Part shown: positions 1 to 11,410 of the stretch, piece after piece
Position numbering within the stretch: position 1 is the stretch's first letter
Layout: the number at the start of each line of letters is the position of its first letter
NCBI GenBank assembly: GCA_963169105.1
Contig: OY720643.1
Location: 80,707,696 to 80,771,695, forward strand
Reading direction: 5' to 3'
DNA from: Ceriagrion tenellum
Lineage: Eukaryota > Arthropoda > Insecta > Odonata > Coenagrionidae
DNA: 64,000 nucleotides
Program-made: the position numbers and the translations under genes
The notes under the pieces: model-generated
Told to the model about the DNA's origin: nothing
Database searches by the model: none
The model's input: the letters and a program-made list of their open reading frames with translations, nothing else

Positions 1-307
1 TCAGTTGAGGCTAACGGGAAAAATTAATAACCAGGGGTAGCATTTATTTACAGTTCCGTTCAGATGGCAGCTTACATACCTTCCGGAACCTTTCGGCTGG
101 AAAATGATTTGCTATCACCGTGGATAAACCTTATTAAACAGGAATTGGACACGAGTATTCGAGTTGTACACGCTATTATTATAGAAATGAACAAACTCTT
201 ACCTCTTTTTTCAATGGTAGACAGCCTACACTCAAGTACCTATACCACTATTTGAAAGTAATCCATGTTGCGATATAGTTATTAAACTTTTTAAAAGGCA
301 CACTTGA
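1..307. other. AT-rich sequence, nothing recognised
   Basis: No convincing coding frame, RNA gene or repeat is visible. A 63-codon open frame at 64-255 has no recognisable motif and is taken as chance. Confidence 0.5.
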
Positions 308-522
308 TTTTTTTTTTGCTTGCCGGACGATTCTGTTGGCCCGCATGTCCTCGGAATCCCGATAGGCTGCAATGCCTGTCATCAGGTTTTCCAGGGACCG
401 GACCAACAGAACTTGACACACATCCATGCCCTGGGTGGTGAAAAACCCACCCAGGCGGGACTCGAACCCGCGACCCACGGATTAGCAGGCGAGGACTTTA
501 CCCCACCGCCACCGGGGCCGGC
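308..522 (-). mobile_element. tRNA-derived SINE (family A), minus-strand copy
   Basis: This is the reverse complement of the SINE at 37107-37330, matching over nearly its whole length. On the minus strand it starts with a GC-rich tRNA-like head carrying an intact B box (GGTTCGAGTCC), continues through a conserved non-tRNA body, and ends in an A-run that appears here as a T-run at 308-318. SINEs of this kind are transcribed by RNA polymerase III and copied by a LINE reverse transcriptase; they encode no protein. The open frame across it (320-547) is a shadow of the repeat. No clear target duplication was found. Two copies within 37 kb suggest a common family. Confidence 0.85.
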
Positions 523-2574
523 ATTTGAAGTAGCTTTTCCTTACTGATAACCAGCAAAAAATTAATTTTCCAGAAATATCATATAAATTCCTATTTTGAG
601 AGAAAAAATTGGTGATTATATAACTAGAGTTAATAAAAGAGTAACTTTTAAATACAAAAGTATCTATTCCGATTTTCGATTAAATCTTTTGATGCAAGCA
701 GTTTCGGGTTAAATCTGGCCTGACAATGAACCTTTTAATATCTATAAAACAAATAATAAAACAATAAATCTGAGACCCGCATTATTGTATTTTAATTGGG
801 AAAATAAATCAAGATGAGTGAATATCGAGCCTTTAATGGCTAAGGACGATTGATCAGAAACTGTATTTACCACGGTGTATTTTAATTTTACTGACTATAA
901 GGCATGTCGTAATTTAATGATAAGAATATAAATAAATTTTGACTATATCATAACATCCTTAGAAACTCTGTTGTGAAAAGTACGGCTCAGAAAATGTATT
1001 CACAAAATGCAATACTGTAACTAATCGTTCCCACTAAAATCAGTTACCGTTACCAGTCATAGTTAATAAATATGCCTTATAATCACCCTGAATAAAACCT
1101 TTGAACGTTGCATTTTAATAACTTACGGCATAACGGACGAAAAATATTTTATTTACATTTAATGTTTGAAATTTCTTGAGAAATACGTTCAGATTAACAT
1201 GCGATAAGGAAATACATTACTACAGTTTTTGACATAATTCACAGTGTGATCTCTGCTAGAATAAATCATCATTACGACTATGAATCCCGTAAAATCGCGT
1301 AATAAAGATCAAGCATCACTTTTTCATTTGCTTTCCTTTGTTGATTTTCTGAAAGTGAAAAAAATTGAAATATTATAGAGTTCATGCGGAAAAATATAGA
1401 CATTCAATTTTACGAAAAAAAAAATTTTATATCATACATATGCATGCATGCTGGCATTTTGATATTAGGGGACCAAATGAAATAACAGTAACCTCAGTTA
1501 CACGAATATGGATCATCGATATTTGACTTCGCCCGAACTTTTTCAAAATGAAATTTGAAAATTACGCAGACAAGGCAATAACGGGTAAATATATTGGTTC
1601 AAAACTGACACTTCAACGCCGCAGGTGTAACGAAATTCGATTATCAATTACAAGGCATCAAAGGAGACGGATAAAAATAGCAACTGTTCGTGAGAGCATC
1701 AATATTTTCTGCTTTTCTCTTAACCGAGTTAATGTGAAAAAACATTGCTTTTCTCGGGAACCAGAGAGAAAAATGACGTCCTTGGAATATTTTTAACATT
1801 TCAGCATACGAAATCAACTCATCAAAAAATAAACGATTCCATGAACTGGTAAATGCCATGCTGTTCAAAGACCGCGCTTTCCAAATGGCATTCGAGCTCA
1901 CATCTTTTTCATCACATATTTCTCCTATTCCATTACCCAGAAAGTTTATGTGATAATACATTCACTTGCTTTCGTAAGAACCTTACACGAAAATTACCGT
2001 GATCACCTAAATACACTAGGATTTGGGATAATCTCACATGGCTCTGAAATGAACCGGAAAGAAGAGGCAAGATATTTTATTAATCAAGTAACTTTTTCCT
2101 ACCATTTTCTGTGCACATTTCTTCCAGGTCTTATCTATACTAATCATAAAAAAAAGCGTCAGGTACACTAAATGCATACTTCACACACCTATCCACCAAT
2201 CTAAAAGAGCGAAAGGATTAAATACAGCTAGCTTCCCCTTGGCTCCTTTGCTATTAATACACCAACTCGCCTCTATTTCCCATGTAACATTTCGCGGATG
2301 ATATTTCAAGAACAACTGAGATGGTCTTCGATTTCACAACAAAAATTCACCTCCAGAGGAAATTTAAGGCTGTAAGTAAGAAAAGGATTATATTATTTTT
2401 TCATTTATACGAGCAATTCTTATACAAATATATCGTACACGTACTTTTGCAATCGTTTTACATATTTAGAACGCTAGACTTGCTGAGCAAAACTAAAAAT
2501 TCTAGTCCGAATGGTAGAACTAAGTCCAAAGGATAATGCACTCAATGAGTCCTGGCAAGAGGGATAGAATATAA
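523..2574. other. AT-rich sequence, nothing recognised
   Basis: The stretch is AT-rich with many stop codons in all frames. Short open frames at 1548-1796, 1644-1961 and 1950-2171 overlap each other on both strands and show no domain motif. I see no tRNA, hairpin or repeat of note. Confidence 0.5.
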
Positions 2575-2680
2575 AATCTGACACCAGAACAAGCAATAAA
2601 GATTTATAAAAGCGTAACGTAGGTAGAAATGTTCAGCCGTCATAACCTTGAGTAATATAAATTATTAGGTTGAATCCAAA
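2575..2680 (+). repeat. Dispersed repeat, copy A (pair with 4815-4920)
   Basis: About 100 bp here matches 4815-4920 in direct orientation with gaps. Shared landmarks are CCAGAACAA, then AAGCGTAAC, then a T-C-C/T-CAGCC block and a TGA-TAATA block in the same order. The outer boundaries fade, so the element type is unknown. It may be two decayed copies of one interspersed repeat rather than a local duplication, because the flanking sequences differ. Confidence 0.5.
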
Positions 2681-4814
2681 AATTTATAATTACATGTACT
2701 TAAATATTTATTTTGACATTTTAACCAACAATAGTTTCGGTCTGGTGAATATATAATTGATTAAGTGCAGGAAACCTGTCCGAAAAAAAAATTAAACAGC
2801 GTGAAAATAATAAAGTCCTTTTAAATGTTTACGTCATACAACGATGGCAGGCCTTATTATAACGATAGTAGTCTTCGTCGGAACGTCAACCTCTACGAAC
2901 AGGATACCGCGGCAGGAGGCCGGATAAAACATCATTTTGAACAAGAGTGATTTCGAGTCGGCGAAAAATTCGCAAATGGGCACCCCGGGAAATGCGTCCC
3001 GCCAGCAGCGGGGTGAGGCACGAAGAGTCAAAGGTAAAGAAACGGATGATGAATTCCACCCACGCATAAGCACACAATTCGCCCTTCCCCCACCCTCCAC
3101 AACCCCTCCCGCTATTTCACCTGCCTCTTGCCGCTTGTCACTTCACGCATATTTCTCCCTTTAACCTGGGCCCTCTCCCACCCAGCGCGAACACACTCTC
3201 CCTCCTGAGAGACGCGAGCGGTATCGCATTAAAGTCGAGCCAACACACCCTCCTCCCTCTTTCCATCCCAGAAACACGCCGTCGTCTCACCCCAACGCTT
3301 TGCCACACCTTTCCCCTCCTTCCATCCGGAGGTGCATATGTAAATTTGAGCGGCGTGGGAAAGTGGGAAGTGTTTGAGATACACGAGTTTTCAATATCGC
3401 ACGGCGATACGAATCTTGTATCAGAGAAAACACTAATTTATAGTATGGCACACAGCGTTATTACGACAAGTAGGCACAATGCATTAATGCCCTTGTAATA
3501 AAGCCATAAATATTAAGGTAAAAAAATTAAAAACTAAAATACAAAAAACGAAAAAAATGTATGCGCTTCAATTCCCAAATCCCTTCAACTCCTGAGATGA
3601 TAATGGACGAAACCCGGATACATAATTTGATACGACTGAACAAAAACATCCGGAATGTGAAATGATTTTTTTCCAAAATAAACACAGAAATAACGAAATA
3701 CGGAAGAGGGAAATGGAAGGTAAATATTGCACTGCCAGGAGAGAAGTTAAAAAAATTATAAACGTTCAAAAATATCCGAAGACTTATGACATGGGATGGA
3801 AAATTGAGATGGACATCAGGAGTGGAGTAGCTTAAGTCAAATTTGCTGTCAATATGCAGAGACCATTACTCAGCCTTAAGGGAATGCAGATAGAAACGAA
3901 AAAAAATCAGAACTTGAAAAACTTAGCATAGGGTGTGGCAGTCGATGGGTTAGTGAGTTGGAAATAAGGGCAGAAAAGTGTCATCTAATACCTATAATTT
4001 GAATGAATGATACATGCCGAAGACCGTTCCATAAAAACCATAGTTCAGAACAGAATTTCCATAATAACCATAAACCCATCATAATCGAACTTATGGTCCT
4101 AATATTACACTGTTTATAATGGCATTTCAATGAAATGTGATCCATTTTGAAGGAATAATTAGGATTTTTATTTATATACGATGGAAAATATATCCGTCAA
4201 GCTACTATGTCGTTATCCCGTTGCATCATAAATAAAAGGATGACAATATATTTTTACTAAAAAGTGATAGAGATCCCTTCTCACTGTAGCCCACCAATTT
4301 CACAGATGAGGGTGCCTCAAATGCGTTTATGAGCACACTGGTCTCCCAAAACATTGATGAATTCGTCTCTAGCCCGTGAATCACCTCTTTCTGTATCATG
4401 GACGGACGAGCACACGCTGTAAGTACGCTAGTGAAACTTGATAAAATTTCGTAATTAATTTTTTCCATGAAGTATATGTTGTGCCTAATTTGGACAAGGG
4501 TAGTATTATTTCCACACAATGCGTCAAAACATTTTCCAAAATATCTCGTTCAGAGTTATAGTCCATCAAATCGCAGATCAATCCATAAATTAGACGGCTA
4601 GGGTAAGCACAACTTCACAAATCAGATTATATATTACTTTGGATAGAACGAAGAATGACTTCTGTTTGTACATATTAATTATGATGGTCGAATTGTATAA
4701 CAAAGCCAGTTAACAAGTTTTGTATTAGTTTAAGATACTGTGCCGTGTGATTTCATCAGTAACGTTTACCCAACTTCAAATGTTTCTAGAGGTAATAATT
4801 TCACACAAGACGAC
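2681..4814. other. Unassigned sequence with a C-rich block at about 3050-3340
   Basis: Most of the stretch is AT-rich and featureless. From about 3050 to 3340 the plus strand becomes C-rich, with CCTCCC and CACCC runs and several CpG dinucleotides. This resembles a degraded GC island or pyrimidine-biased spacer, but no promoter element or open frame could be tied to it. Overlapping short open frames around 2834-3164 and 4226-4581 have no recognisable content. Confidence 0.4.
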
Positions 4815-4920
4815 AGAAAATAGATTCCAGAACAAACAAAAAGAACTAAAGAAGCGTAACTAAGTGGACATGTCCAGCCTTCATCACTCTGAATAATAGA
4901 AAAGACTAGGTTTCTTACGC
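4815..4920 (+). repeat. Dispersed repeat, copy B
   Basis: This is the second copy of the repeat at 2575-2680, same orientation, about 2.24 kb downstream. It shares the CCAGAACAA, AAGCGTAAC and TGTCCAGCC-type landmarks in order. Confidence 0.5.
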
Positions 4921-4924
4921 AACT

Positions 4925-5002
4925 TTATTGCTACATTTATTTATATATTTATTTTTACTATATATATATACATACTATACATAATTTATTTATTTATTTT
5001 TA
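4925..5002. repeat. AT-rich low-complexity tract
   Basis: TTTA/TTTAT units flank a TA dinucleotide run, with a second TTTA run at 4985-5001. This is simple-sequence DNA with no coding content. Confidence 0.8.
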
Positions 5003-5079
5003 GACTGGCAGCTAATAGGCCGAACCACTTGACTTCATTTTGAAATTATCTCTTGTATTATATTCACGTATTTAAATAG

Positions 5080-5625
5080 CGGTTGTCCAGCATCGCGTGG
5101 TGATGTATCGTGAATATCGCCAAATTCACGGCACATCGCTAATTCCCTCCATCGAAAAATCTCCCTCAGTTTCACAGGAAAGGGAAAAAACCACATTATC
5201 ACCACCATATTCTTCACCTTTCAATATAGTGGTGGATCGGGATAGCATTGCAATGTATCGTGAATATCGTACATCGCCTTCGACTCATCGCAAAAAAGCG
5301 CACGGTTCCACAGGAGGGAGGGTGGATGGATGGCGTTGAGTGACGGGTCGGGCCCGCCCGGCGCTGTCTGAGAAACGAAAAAACGCTCGCTTTTTCTCCT
5401 TCCTTCGCTGAAGACGACGAGGCCGCGTGTTTCTCCCTTTCTGCAGGCCTTGCTGCCATAGTAGACGCTCCCGCACGTCCCGAGAGCATATATTTTTTCC
5501 ATCCTCTTGGCCTTTCGAGAGCGTTTCGGACGAAAGGCAGTCGGTTAGGGGTGGAGGTAGGCGTTCCTGACGTGACGACACGCTACTACGCCTTTGGAGT
5601 CGCATTCGAACGTTTTTTTTATTTC
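5080..5625. other. GC-rich, CpG-containing block; possible island
   Basis: This block is visibly richer in G+C and CpG than its flanks. It has a repeated motif ATGTATCGTGAATATCG (part at 5101, whole at 5252; about 152 bp apart). Several overlapping open frames occur on the minus strand (for example 5285-5605), but they overlap each other in different frames, as expected of GC-rich DNA with few stops, and none has a domain. It could be a promoter or first-exon island. The sequence alone does not show a start site. Confidence 0.3.
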
Positions 5626-5794
5626 ATCGTCTTCCTGATGCCGGAGCTTTAATGTGGAATCCTCACGAGAAAAAAATGCGAGAATGTTATTGCAAAGATG
5701 AATGATAACGGTAGAAAAAATGAAGGGATAAACGTTAAATCAGCCGAGGTGAATGGCACAGAAATCCGGTGAAAAAGGCCAAAAGAAAAGGAAT
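5626..5794. other. Unassigned spacer
   Basis: No recognised feature. Confidence 0.4.
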
Positions 5795-5880
5795 TGGATA
5801 GGAATCGAACCAGGGGCGGCTTAACGCAAGGGTAAATTGTACAACCGACCTAGGTTATGGCTCAGAAAAGGGGTCAAATT
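5795..5880 (-). mobile_element. tRNA-like head of a decayed SINE
   Basis: On the minus strand a perfect B box, GGTTCGATTCC, lies at 5801-5811. About 50 bp upstream of it is a weak A-box-like stretch containing CCTAGGTCGGTTG. Spacing is roughly that of a tRNA gene, but I could not fold a full cloverleaf, and no acceptor-stem partner is evident. It is most likely the RNA polymerase III promoter of an old SINE of a different family from the two others in this window. A degenerate tRNA pseudogene is the alternative. Confidence 0.4.
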
Positions 5881-8800
5881 AAAGCCTTACCAAAATCCTG
5901 GTCAATAATTGCAAATATATTCACAAAAAATAAAAATCTATTGATTGATGGAAAAGCAACGAGAAGCAAGCAAGAGTGAATGGGTTGTATCGGAAATGAA
6001 ATAAATTCCACGTTTCTAAACAGTTATTTAAATCATTTAAAATAAATATTTAAAATAAACGATTAATTATGTAAAACAACTGAAAATAGCTGTGGTTCTA
6101 ATGGACCATGGTCAAATATTTGAGAATATTTCGAAAACCTGTAATAAATTCCATCAAAATAAAAAAACAGAAACACAAAATTCCACAAAAAGGAAAAGAA
6201 ACAATTATAATATCAAACTTTTTACGAGCTAGCAACGCTAAAAAATATTACAGTAAAAGTCAGCGTGTAAATGTGGGAATCTCTATTCTGAATACACAAA
6301 AATGATATCAATGATGCAAAGAACACTTGGTACTTTTCAACAATTTATTTTTAAAGGCACAACTAATTTCGACGCAAGGGCGTCACCCGCGGACACATTT
6401 TATGATAATAGCAATGGCTTTCATAAGGCATTTTATGATTTTATTTTAGCAATTTTAATACAAATAAAACTGCAAATTCAGCATATTGCATGAATAATGA
6501 GTTCTTAAGCAACAGATTCATAATAAATGCACAATGCATTAAAAATGCTTCTTATTTGGCATAGGTTTCATGGATTTTATTTTCTAGAGAATGTGAAAAA
6601 GTGGGGGGCTTCAGCTTTAAAAGCTCCCCAAAGCATAATTTGAAAGGTACAAGCACATTGTCAAATAATTTAAAATAATTTCGATACTCGATGCAATAAT
6701 TTTCGATCATAAAACTTGCTTTACACATAACACATTTTATATTAATGTGATCATTCAGGTTCATGCATCCACATTCGACGCGCTCTGAAAGAGACTCATA
6801 ATGGTGAGTACCGAGTGTAAACAATGTTCTCTTGGCTGAGTATAGACATATAAGTTAAATAAAACCATTCAAACATTAACTTCGACAATGTATGACAGTG
6901 ACACTGTACTCAAATGAAATTTTAAAGCTTTATTCCTTTGCACCTGCATTGAGAGTCATTTCATTTTGAAACATCAAACGAATGAATCAACTATGTCTTA
7001 ATAGTTGCACAGGGTTTAGCAATGTGTTCTCATCATAACTATATAAACTGTTTCATCCTCTAATGTGGCTCCACTTCTTTGGGGTGTACTTGATAAAATA
7101 CTACCTGATTTATCCCACTGCGAGTTGTACTTCCTCCTATTTGTCAACTAATGATTAAAAATATTAACTTATAAACTTCATCACAACATGTGAGGATCAT
7201 TATGTTTTCAATACCACTAAAAATTTATACAAATTGTTACTACTTAATGAGATAATTTGCATATAAATCTATAACCCGACTTTCCCAATTTGTTAAACCT
7301 GATGCGAGATAATATATTCAGAAAGTAACACAAATTATAGTGATTTTTACCTTTTGCTTCCATGTGAAAAACATTAGGAAAAAATTATAAATATTATTTT
7401 GCAATTTAAATTATCTCTTCCATTAAAGGACTGTCAGGATTAAAAATGAGCATGCATATAAATGATGAATTAATTTTACCTGGCCCGGCATTTCAAACGG
7501 AAGGGGAGTTGGAATATACGTTTCAAGTTTTTCACGCAAAAATTTCACGCTTTTTCGAGAAAAGTTATATTTGGCGCTTTTCAAAGTTGTTTTTTTTTTC
7601 TTTTAATTGTTCAGGCATCCAGAAGAGATACGGCCCGTGGTAACTCACGCTACATGTGTGGCCAAAGGATCGATTAACTTGAATAATAAGAAGTTTTCCC
7701 TGGATGCAAACAACGCCGAAAAATATTCTCTCATTATGAAAGCGAGAAATGGCGAGAGTGAAAGAGGAGAGATTTTTTATCACCATTGTATGCTACCTTG
7801 AACCCCACCTTTCCACGAATTAAGTTTCATTGTTTGAGGGAGAGAAGTGAAAATTTTTGCGAATTCGAAACTTTATCCCCTTCGTACAAGGAAAAATCGA
7901 TGCTTTGTAAGGTTTGTTTGTTATATTGTGTTGTTTACACTGTTTCACACCAAAACGCAAAGGATAATAACTGATAAACACAAAATGTACCAAACTTTAA
8001 ATACCTTCACATGTTTGGAAACAGTTTCGCTCCGAGCTATTTTACAAATGTGGACTGAGTTTTATTACGCAGTTCTGTATTGTGGGTAACTCGGAGGTTT
8101 CAGTGAGTTTACTCACCCGCCACGTACTCAGATTTTATCACCCAAGCTGTTTACAAGTCTTCAGCTCAACGTGCGCAGAGATATTTTATATTATGCCTAC
8201 ATCTTGTCGCCGGGTGAAAGTTCATGTTCAATAACAAATTGCAGTGCTATGGTAGTAATACCAGCTTTCATATCTTGGTTATACATATAATGAGTGGCGT
8301 AGAGTTTCAAATTATAACAAATGTTTTTATATAAAAATTTGAGGGGAAGCGGATAAAGGGAAGAAGAATAGTTTCCTGGATGGATAATTTAAAAATATGG
8401 TTAAATGGCAGCTCCACTGAACTCGTTAGAAAATGGACAAATTAAGATGAAACAGCCATGATGATTCCCAATTCGTTAGCAGCGGCACCAAAATAAGAAT
8501 TAGTAACGGTTCCTTTCAATGGATGACAAGAATGCTAGTGAAAGAAATTGTTATCCAGCACTAAATAATGTCTGCGGACTTCTTATTGCAGTAATTTACT
8601 TTACTGAAGCCACTTAACGATTCAATACAGAGGTAATTTTGGAGGGAAACAATTATTAGGTAAGTATCATTTTCCGATTGATTCCAACTTCCTACGTCCA
8701 TTTCACCACACTCATCAGAAAGTCTAAGTCTAGCCGCCACATGACCGGTCTCTTTCAGCTTTTTGGCCTCGATGCCCACGCCTTGGGCCGACACCGGCAT

Positions 8801-9303
8801 GACTTTCGACTTCCGCAGCCATCAGAAAGTTCAATAACATCCATGTTGACTACGGAAGAGATCACAAAAAGAGATAACCTGCCAGTAAAAGTGAGTTATG
8901 AAAGGAGAACTAGATATTAGAGGAAGAAATAGAAAAAATTGACTTCGGTAGTTTTCCACTAAAACGTGGGTACCGTGGTGTCCTCAATGAATTGTTCTGG
9001 GCTGGCTATTCTAGATTTAATTTCTCCCGATGTAAAGAATGAAAAAAATAAATCATTTCACACAACTCCTCACGAACCCTTGTTAATTTGAAATGAAACA
9101 ATATACGATGAATTCGATCTAATAAAGAAAATAAATAAAGTTTCATGTGCTAATTCTTTTCATTACACTAAAGAGATCCTCAGTTTAACTTGAATGCAAA
9201 CAAACTGAGTGTTGTAGTAGAAGAGTCATCATGTGCTATCCAAGTTGACATCAAGGACTCCAAAAAGAAATCGGTGACTTTATTTGACCACGCTCAAATG
9301 CAG
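5881..9303. other. Long AT-rich stretch, nothing recognised
   Basis: Short open frames (6108-6493, 6552-6824, 7446-8089, 8561-8920) lack any motif, and frames on both strands overlap. A good splice-donor-like string (AG/GTAAGT) occurs on the plus strand near 8658 without a recognisable exon. I see no RNA gene or clear repeat. Confidence 0.45.
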
Positions 9304-9501
9304 GCCGCTTTACACGGTCTTTTTTACTGTCCAAACGAATGTATGAACTCTCTCATGAGAAAAATTGTACCATGTAAAGCGGAAAAATGTATGATTATCT
9401 GAATGACTGAACAGGAAATAGAACCAGTTTTAATTCCATTAATTTTCTGTTACATTTTACGAAACATTGGTTTGTACAATAAAATATACCGTGTAAAGCG
9501 A
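9304..9501 (+). mobile_element. MITE with TIR plus internal repeat, copy A
   Basis: The element is 198 bp. It begins GCCGCTTTACACGG and ends with the reverse complement (CCGTGTAAAGCG). A third, internal inverted copy of the terminal motif lies near 9365-9383 (ATTGTACCATGTAAAGCGG). A second copy of the family is at 49183-49381 in the opposite orientation, with the same internal arrangement including the block AACGAATGTATGAACTCT. It encodes no protein. Short length, terminal inverted repeats and a dispersed second copy make it a non-autonomous DNA element. No target duplication could be assigned with confidence, so the superfamily is unknown. Confidence 0.8.
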
Positions 9502-9719
9502 CCTGAGAAGGGACTTACGGTGTCCTGTTACGTGCGTCTTGAACAGGTCGTGATTTTATCGTCAGATACTCTTTGATTCAAATTTATTATCAAGATCGAC
9601 GAGGCCGTGTTAATGCCGGCTGTAATTGTCAACTACTGACTGAAAATGTCTCCAGTACTAGAGATATGAAGAAAACCACAACCCAAATAGCCCACATGCT
9701 CGCCAAGCTACAGTTCACG
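9502..9719. other. Unassigned spacer
   Basis: No recognised feature. Confidence 0.4.
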
Positions 9720-9815
9720 CACTTAAAACAACTACCTAGTACTTTTTAACAGGTTTTATTTAAGTGGCACAAAGCGCTTCACCAACTCATGGTATCATCA
9801 GGTACAAATTATCGA
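9720..9815 (-). repeat. Hammerhead-core-like sequence (minus strand)
   Basis: Reading the minus strand, CTGATGA (9795-9801) is followed by one T, then ACCA and TGGT around a 5-nt loop. Next come GAA and a GCGC/GTGC stem around TTT. The order of boxes and stems is that of a hammerhead core, but position 15.1 is G instead of A and a good stem I is not evident. It is probably a decayed fragment of an element of the same broad class as the one at 10399-10749. Confidence 0.35.
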
Positions 9816-10398
9816 AGAACCTAGGACATGTACTAGATTGAAATATAGTGGTACATCGCCCAGTCTAGGCTATAAGTATTTCAAGGTGCTGTATCGCTGA
9901 TTTTACTGCACGCATCGCATGCACCTCACAACCCTGGAATTGACCCTGCGAGGGAGTTGAGGGTGGTTATGGAAATGGGGAATGGTAGGCATTGCCGAAG
10001 TGAAATCATTTTTCGGAGGGAAAGCAAATTTGACTCAAGACGTGGAAGGTCTGGAGGTAATTCGTCGATGTATAATTCATGGCTTTCGGAGGGAAAGGGG
10101 CGCGAAGCATAGACGCGGCAACCGCGAGTCCTCTGTCATATTATTCCATCTCCTCGAAGAGCAGAACGGGTCGCAATAGTAGTAGGGTATAGGATAAGGT
10201 GGGGGGAAATTGTTAACCGGGGAATATGGCACCAATAGACTTCTCAAGTGAGGGAATGTTTCCCACAGCAAACGGCAGAGGTAAAACCATAACTACGCCA
10301 AGGTCTTGCAGCGGCGAATGTCTCAATGGTAGGATACTGATACGTAAATAAGGACCGCATGATTCAAACGTTGATGGTTTCACTTGGTGGAGTTTCGA
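9816..10398. other. Unassigned sequence
   Basis: Moderately GC-rich in part, with short overlapping open frames (9982-10401) but no domain, RNA or repeat recognised. Confidence 0.4.
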
Positions 10399-10749
10399 CA
10401 TTGTAGTAAACCAAACTTGATGCCTTCCACAAATTTATTATTGAGAATACAACCGGATTTGGCAGTTACGCCATCATCAGGTTACAATCATCTACGCCGT
10501 ACAATCTAATAGTACGGTAAAGGTTTACATCAAAGTTCTGACGGTGGCGTTTGAAAATATACTAGAATATACGTTAGGAAACGGCTCGTAACAATGAGTT
10601 TAAAACAATCCATTTTGGCTTTACTATCATAAATCCAGTATGATTTCAGATATTTGTAGCACCTGAATGTACCTGATGATTACTGCCAAAACCGGTTGTA
10701 CTCCCAATACTAAATCTGAGGAAGACACAAAGTTTGGTTTACTACAAGG
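10399..10749. mobile_element. Foldback element with a hammerhead-like core in each arm
   Basis: The left arm (10399-10492) and the right arm (about 10655-10749) are inverted copies of each other, sharing for example TTGTAGTAAACCAAACTT at the outer ends and ACAACCGG further in. Each arm contains CTGATGA: minus strand at 10474-10480 and plus strand at 10673-10679. In the left arm a GGC/GCC stem follows, then AAATCCGGTT; in the right arm the stem is shortened and AAAACCGGTT follows. The expected GAAACCGGT-type box is thus present with G changed to A in both arms. The 160 bp between the arms reappears in degraded form at 10980-11150. No open frame of note. Confidence 0.7.
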
Positions 10750-10979
10750 ACCACAATGCTAGAGAAAAGACAAGGGACATTTGAAAAGTCGTGTTATTGA
10801 ACGTAATGGAACATGTTTAGGACAGATAACATATCTAACAATAAAAATGTTAAAAGAGATAAGGAATTGCCGACACTTTGTAAAATATTAAAAATATTAC
10901 GTTAAGCAGACAATAAAAACAAAAATGGAGGGCGAAATTTCGAAGAAAAACAGCAAACAGAAGGTAATTCAGAAAATTA
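10750..10979. other. Unassigned spacer between related repeat copies
   Basis: AT-rich, no recognised feature. Confidence 0.4.
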
Positions 10980-11150
10980 GTACAATGGTAAGGGTTCATG
11001 TCATAGATTTGACGGTAGTGTTTGAAAATAATAGAAAAATATTTATTATCCCACTTAGAACAATGATTCTATGAAAATCCTTTTAAGCTTTAATATAATT
11101 AAGCCAGTATGATCGAAGATATTTTTAGTACCTGAAAATCGCCATACCCC
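10980..11150 (+). repeat. Degraded partial copy of the 10505-10675 core
   Basis: Landmarks occur in the same order and orientation as in the interior of the 10399-10749 element: GGTAAGGGTT then GACGGTAGTGTTTGAAAATA, then AACAATGA, then CCAGTATGAT, GATATTTxTAG and ACCTGAA. It ends with CCTGAAAATCGCCA, a mutated form of the CCTGATGATGGCG box. The offset between copies is about 475 bp. This suggests that the element once existed in tandem or partial-tandem form. Confidence 0.6.
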
Positions 11151-11253
11151 GATTCAAATTTTTACTTCACCAGAGCGTCGTCAGATAGTAATTTCACCTC
11201 AAGCCTTCCCATATTCGCGTAAATACATCATCATAACCATTGGTAGTTCAATC

Positions 11254-11410
11254 TTAAGATTGGTTAACTGCAGCCCTCCAACCTACCCTATCTAATGCTA
11301 GTTCCCTTACCTCCTGATATCTTTCACTATGTACTGTCTTCATTTTTTGGTTCACGAACATATTCCTGGGTCTTTTCTCTGGGAACTTTTCCCTCCATTT
11401 AGCCTTCGTT
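11254..11410 (-). pseudogene. LINE reverse-transcriptase ORF, C-terminal relic
   Basis: Reading the minus strand, one frame of about 48 codons runs to a TAA stop at 11254-11256. It contains EKRPRNMFVNQKMK, then YQEVRELALDRVGWRAAVN. This is the conserved tail of an animal non-LTR retrotransposon endonuclease/reverse-transcriptase protein: a GRPR-like strand, then an E-L-x-x-x-x-DR-x-x-W-R block. Only the last part is legible; upstream the frame is lost. It is a 5'-truncated dead copy, with no sign of function. Confidence 0.75.

Noticed and set aside
8710..8740. CTGATGA on the minus strand followed by GAAATGG
   Set aside because: No stem can form between the two boxes, so it is a chance match.
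8560..8800. 79-codon minus-strand frame with a real ATG, and a good splice donor on the plus strand
   Set aside because: The donor is on the opposite strand from the frame, and neither connects to an exon.
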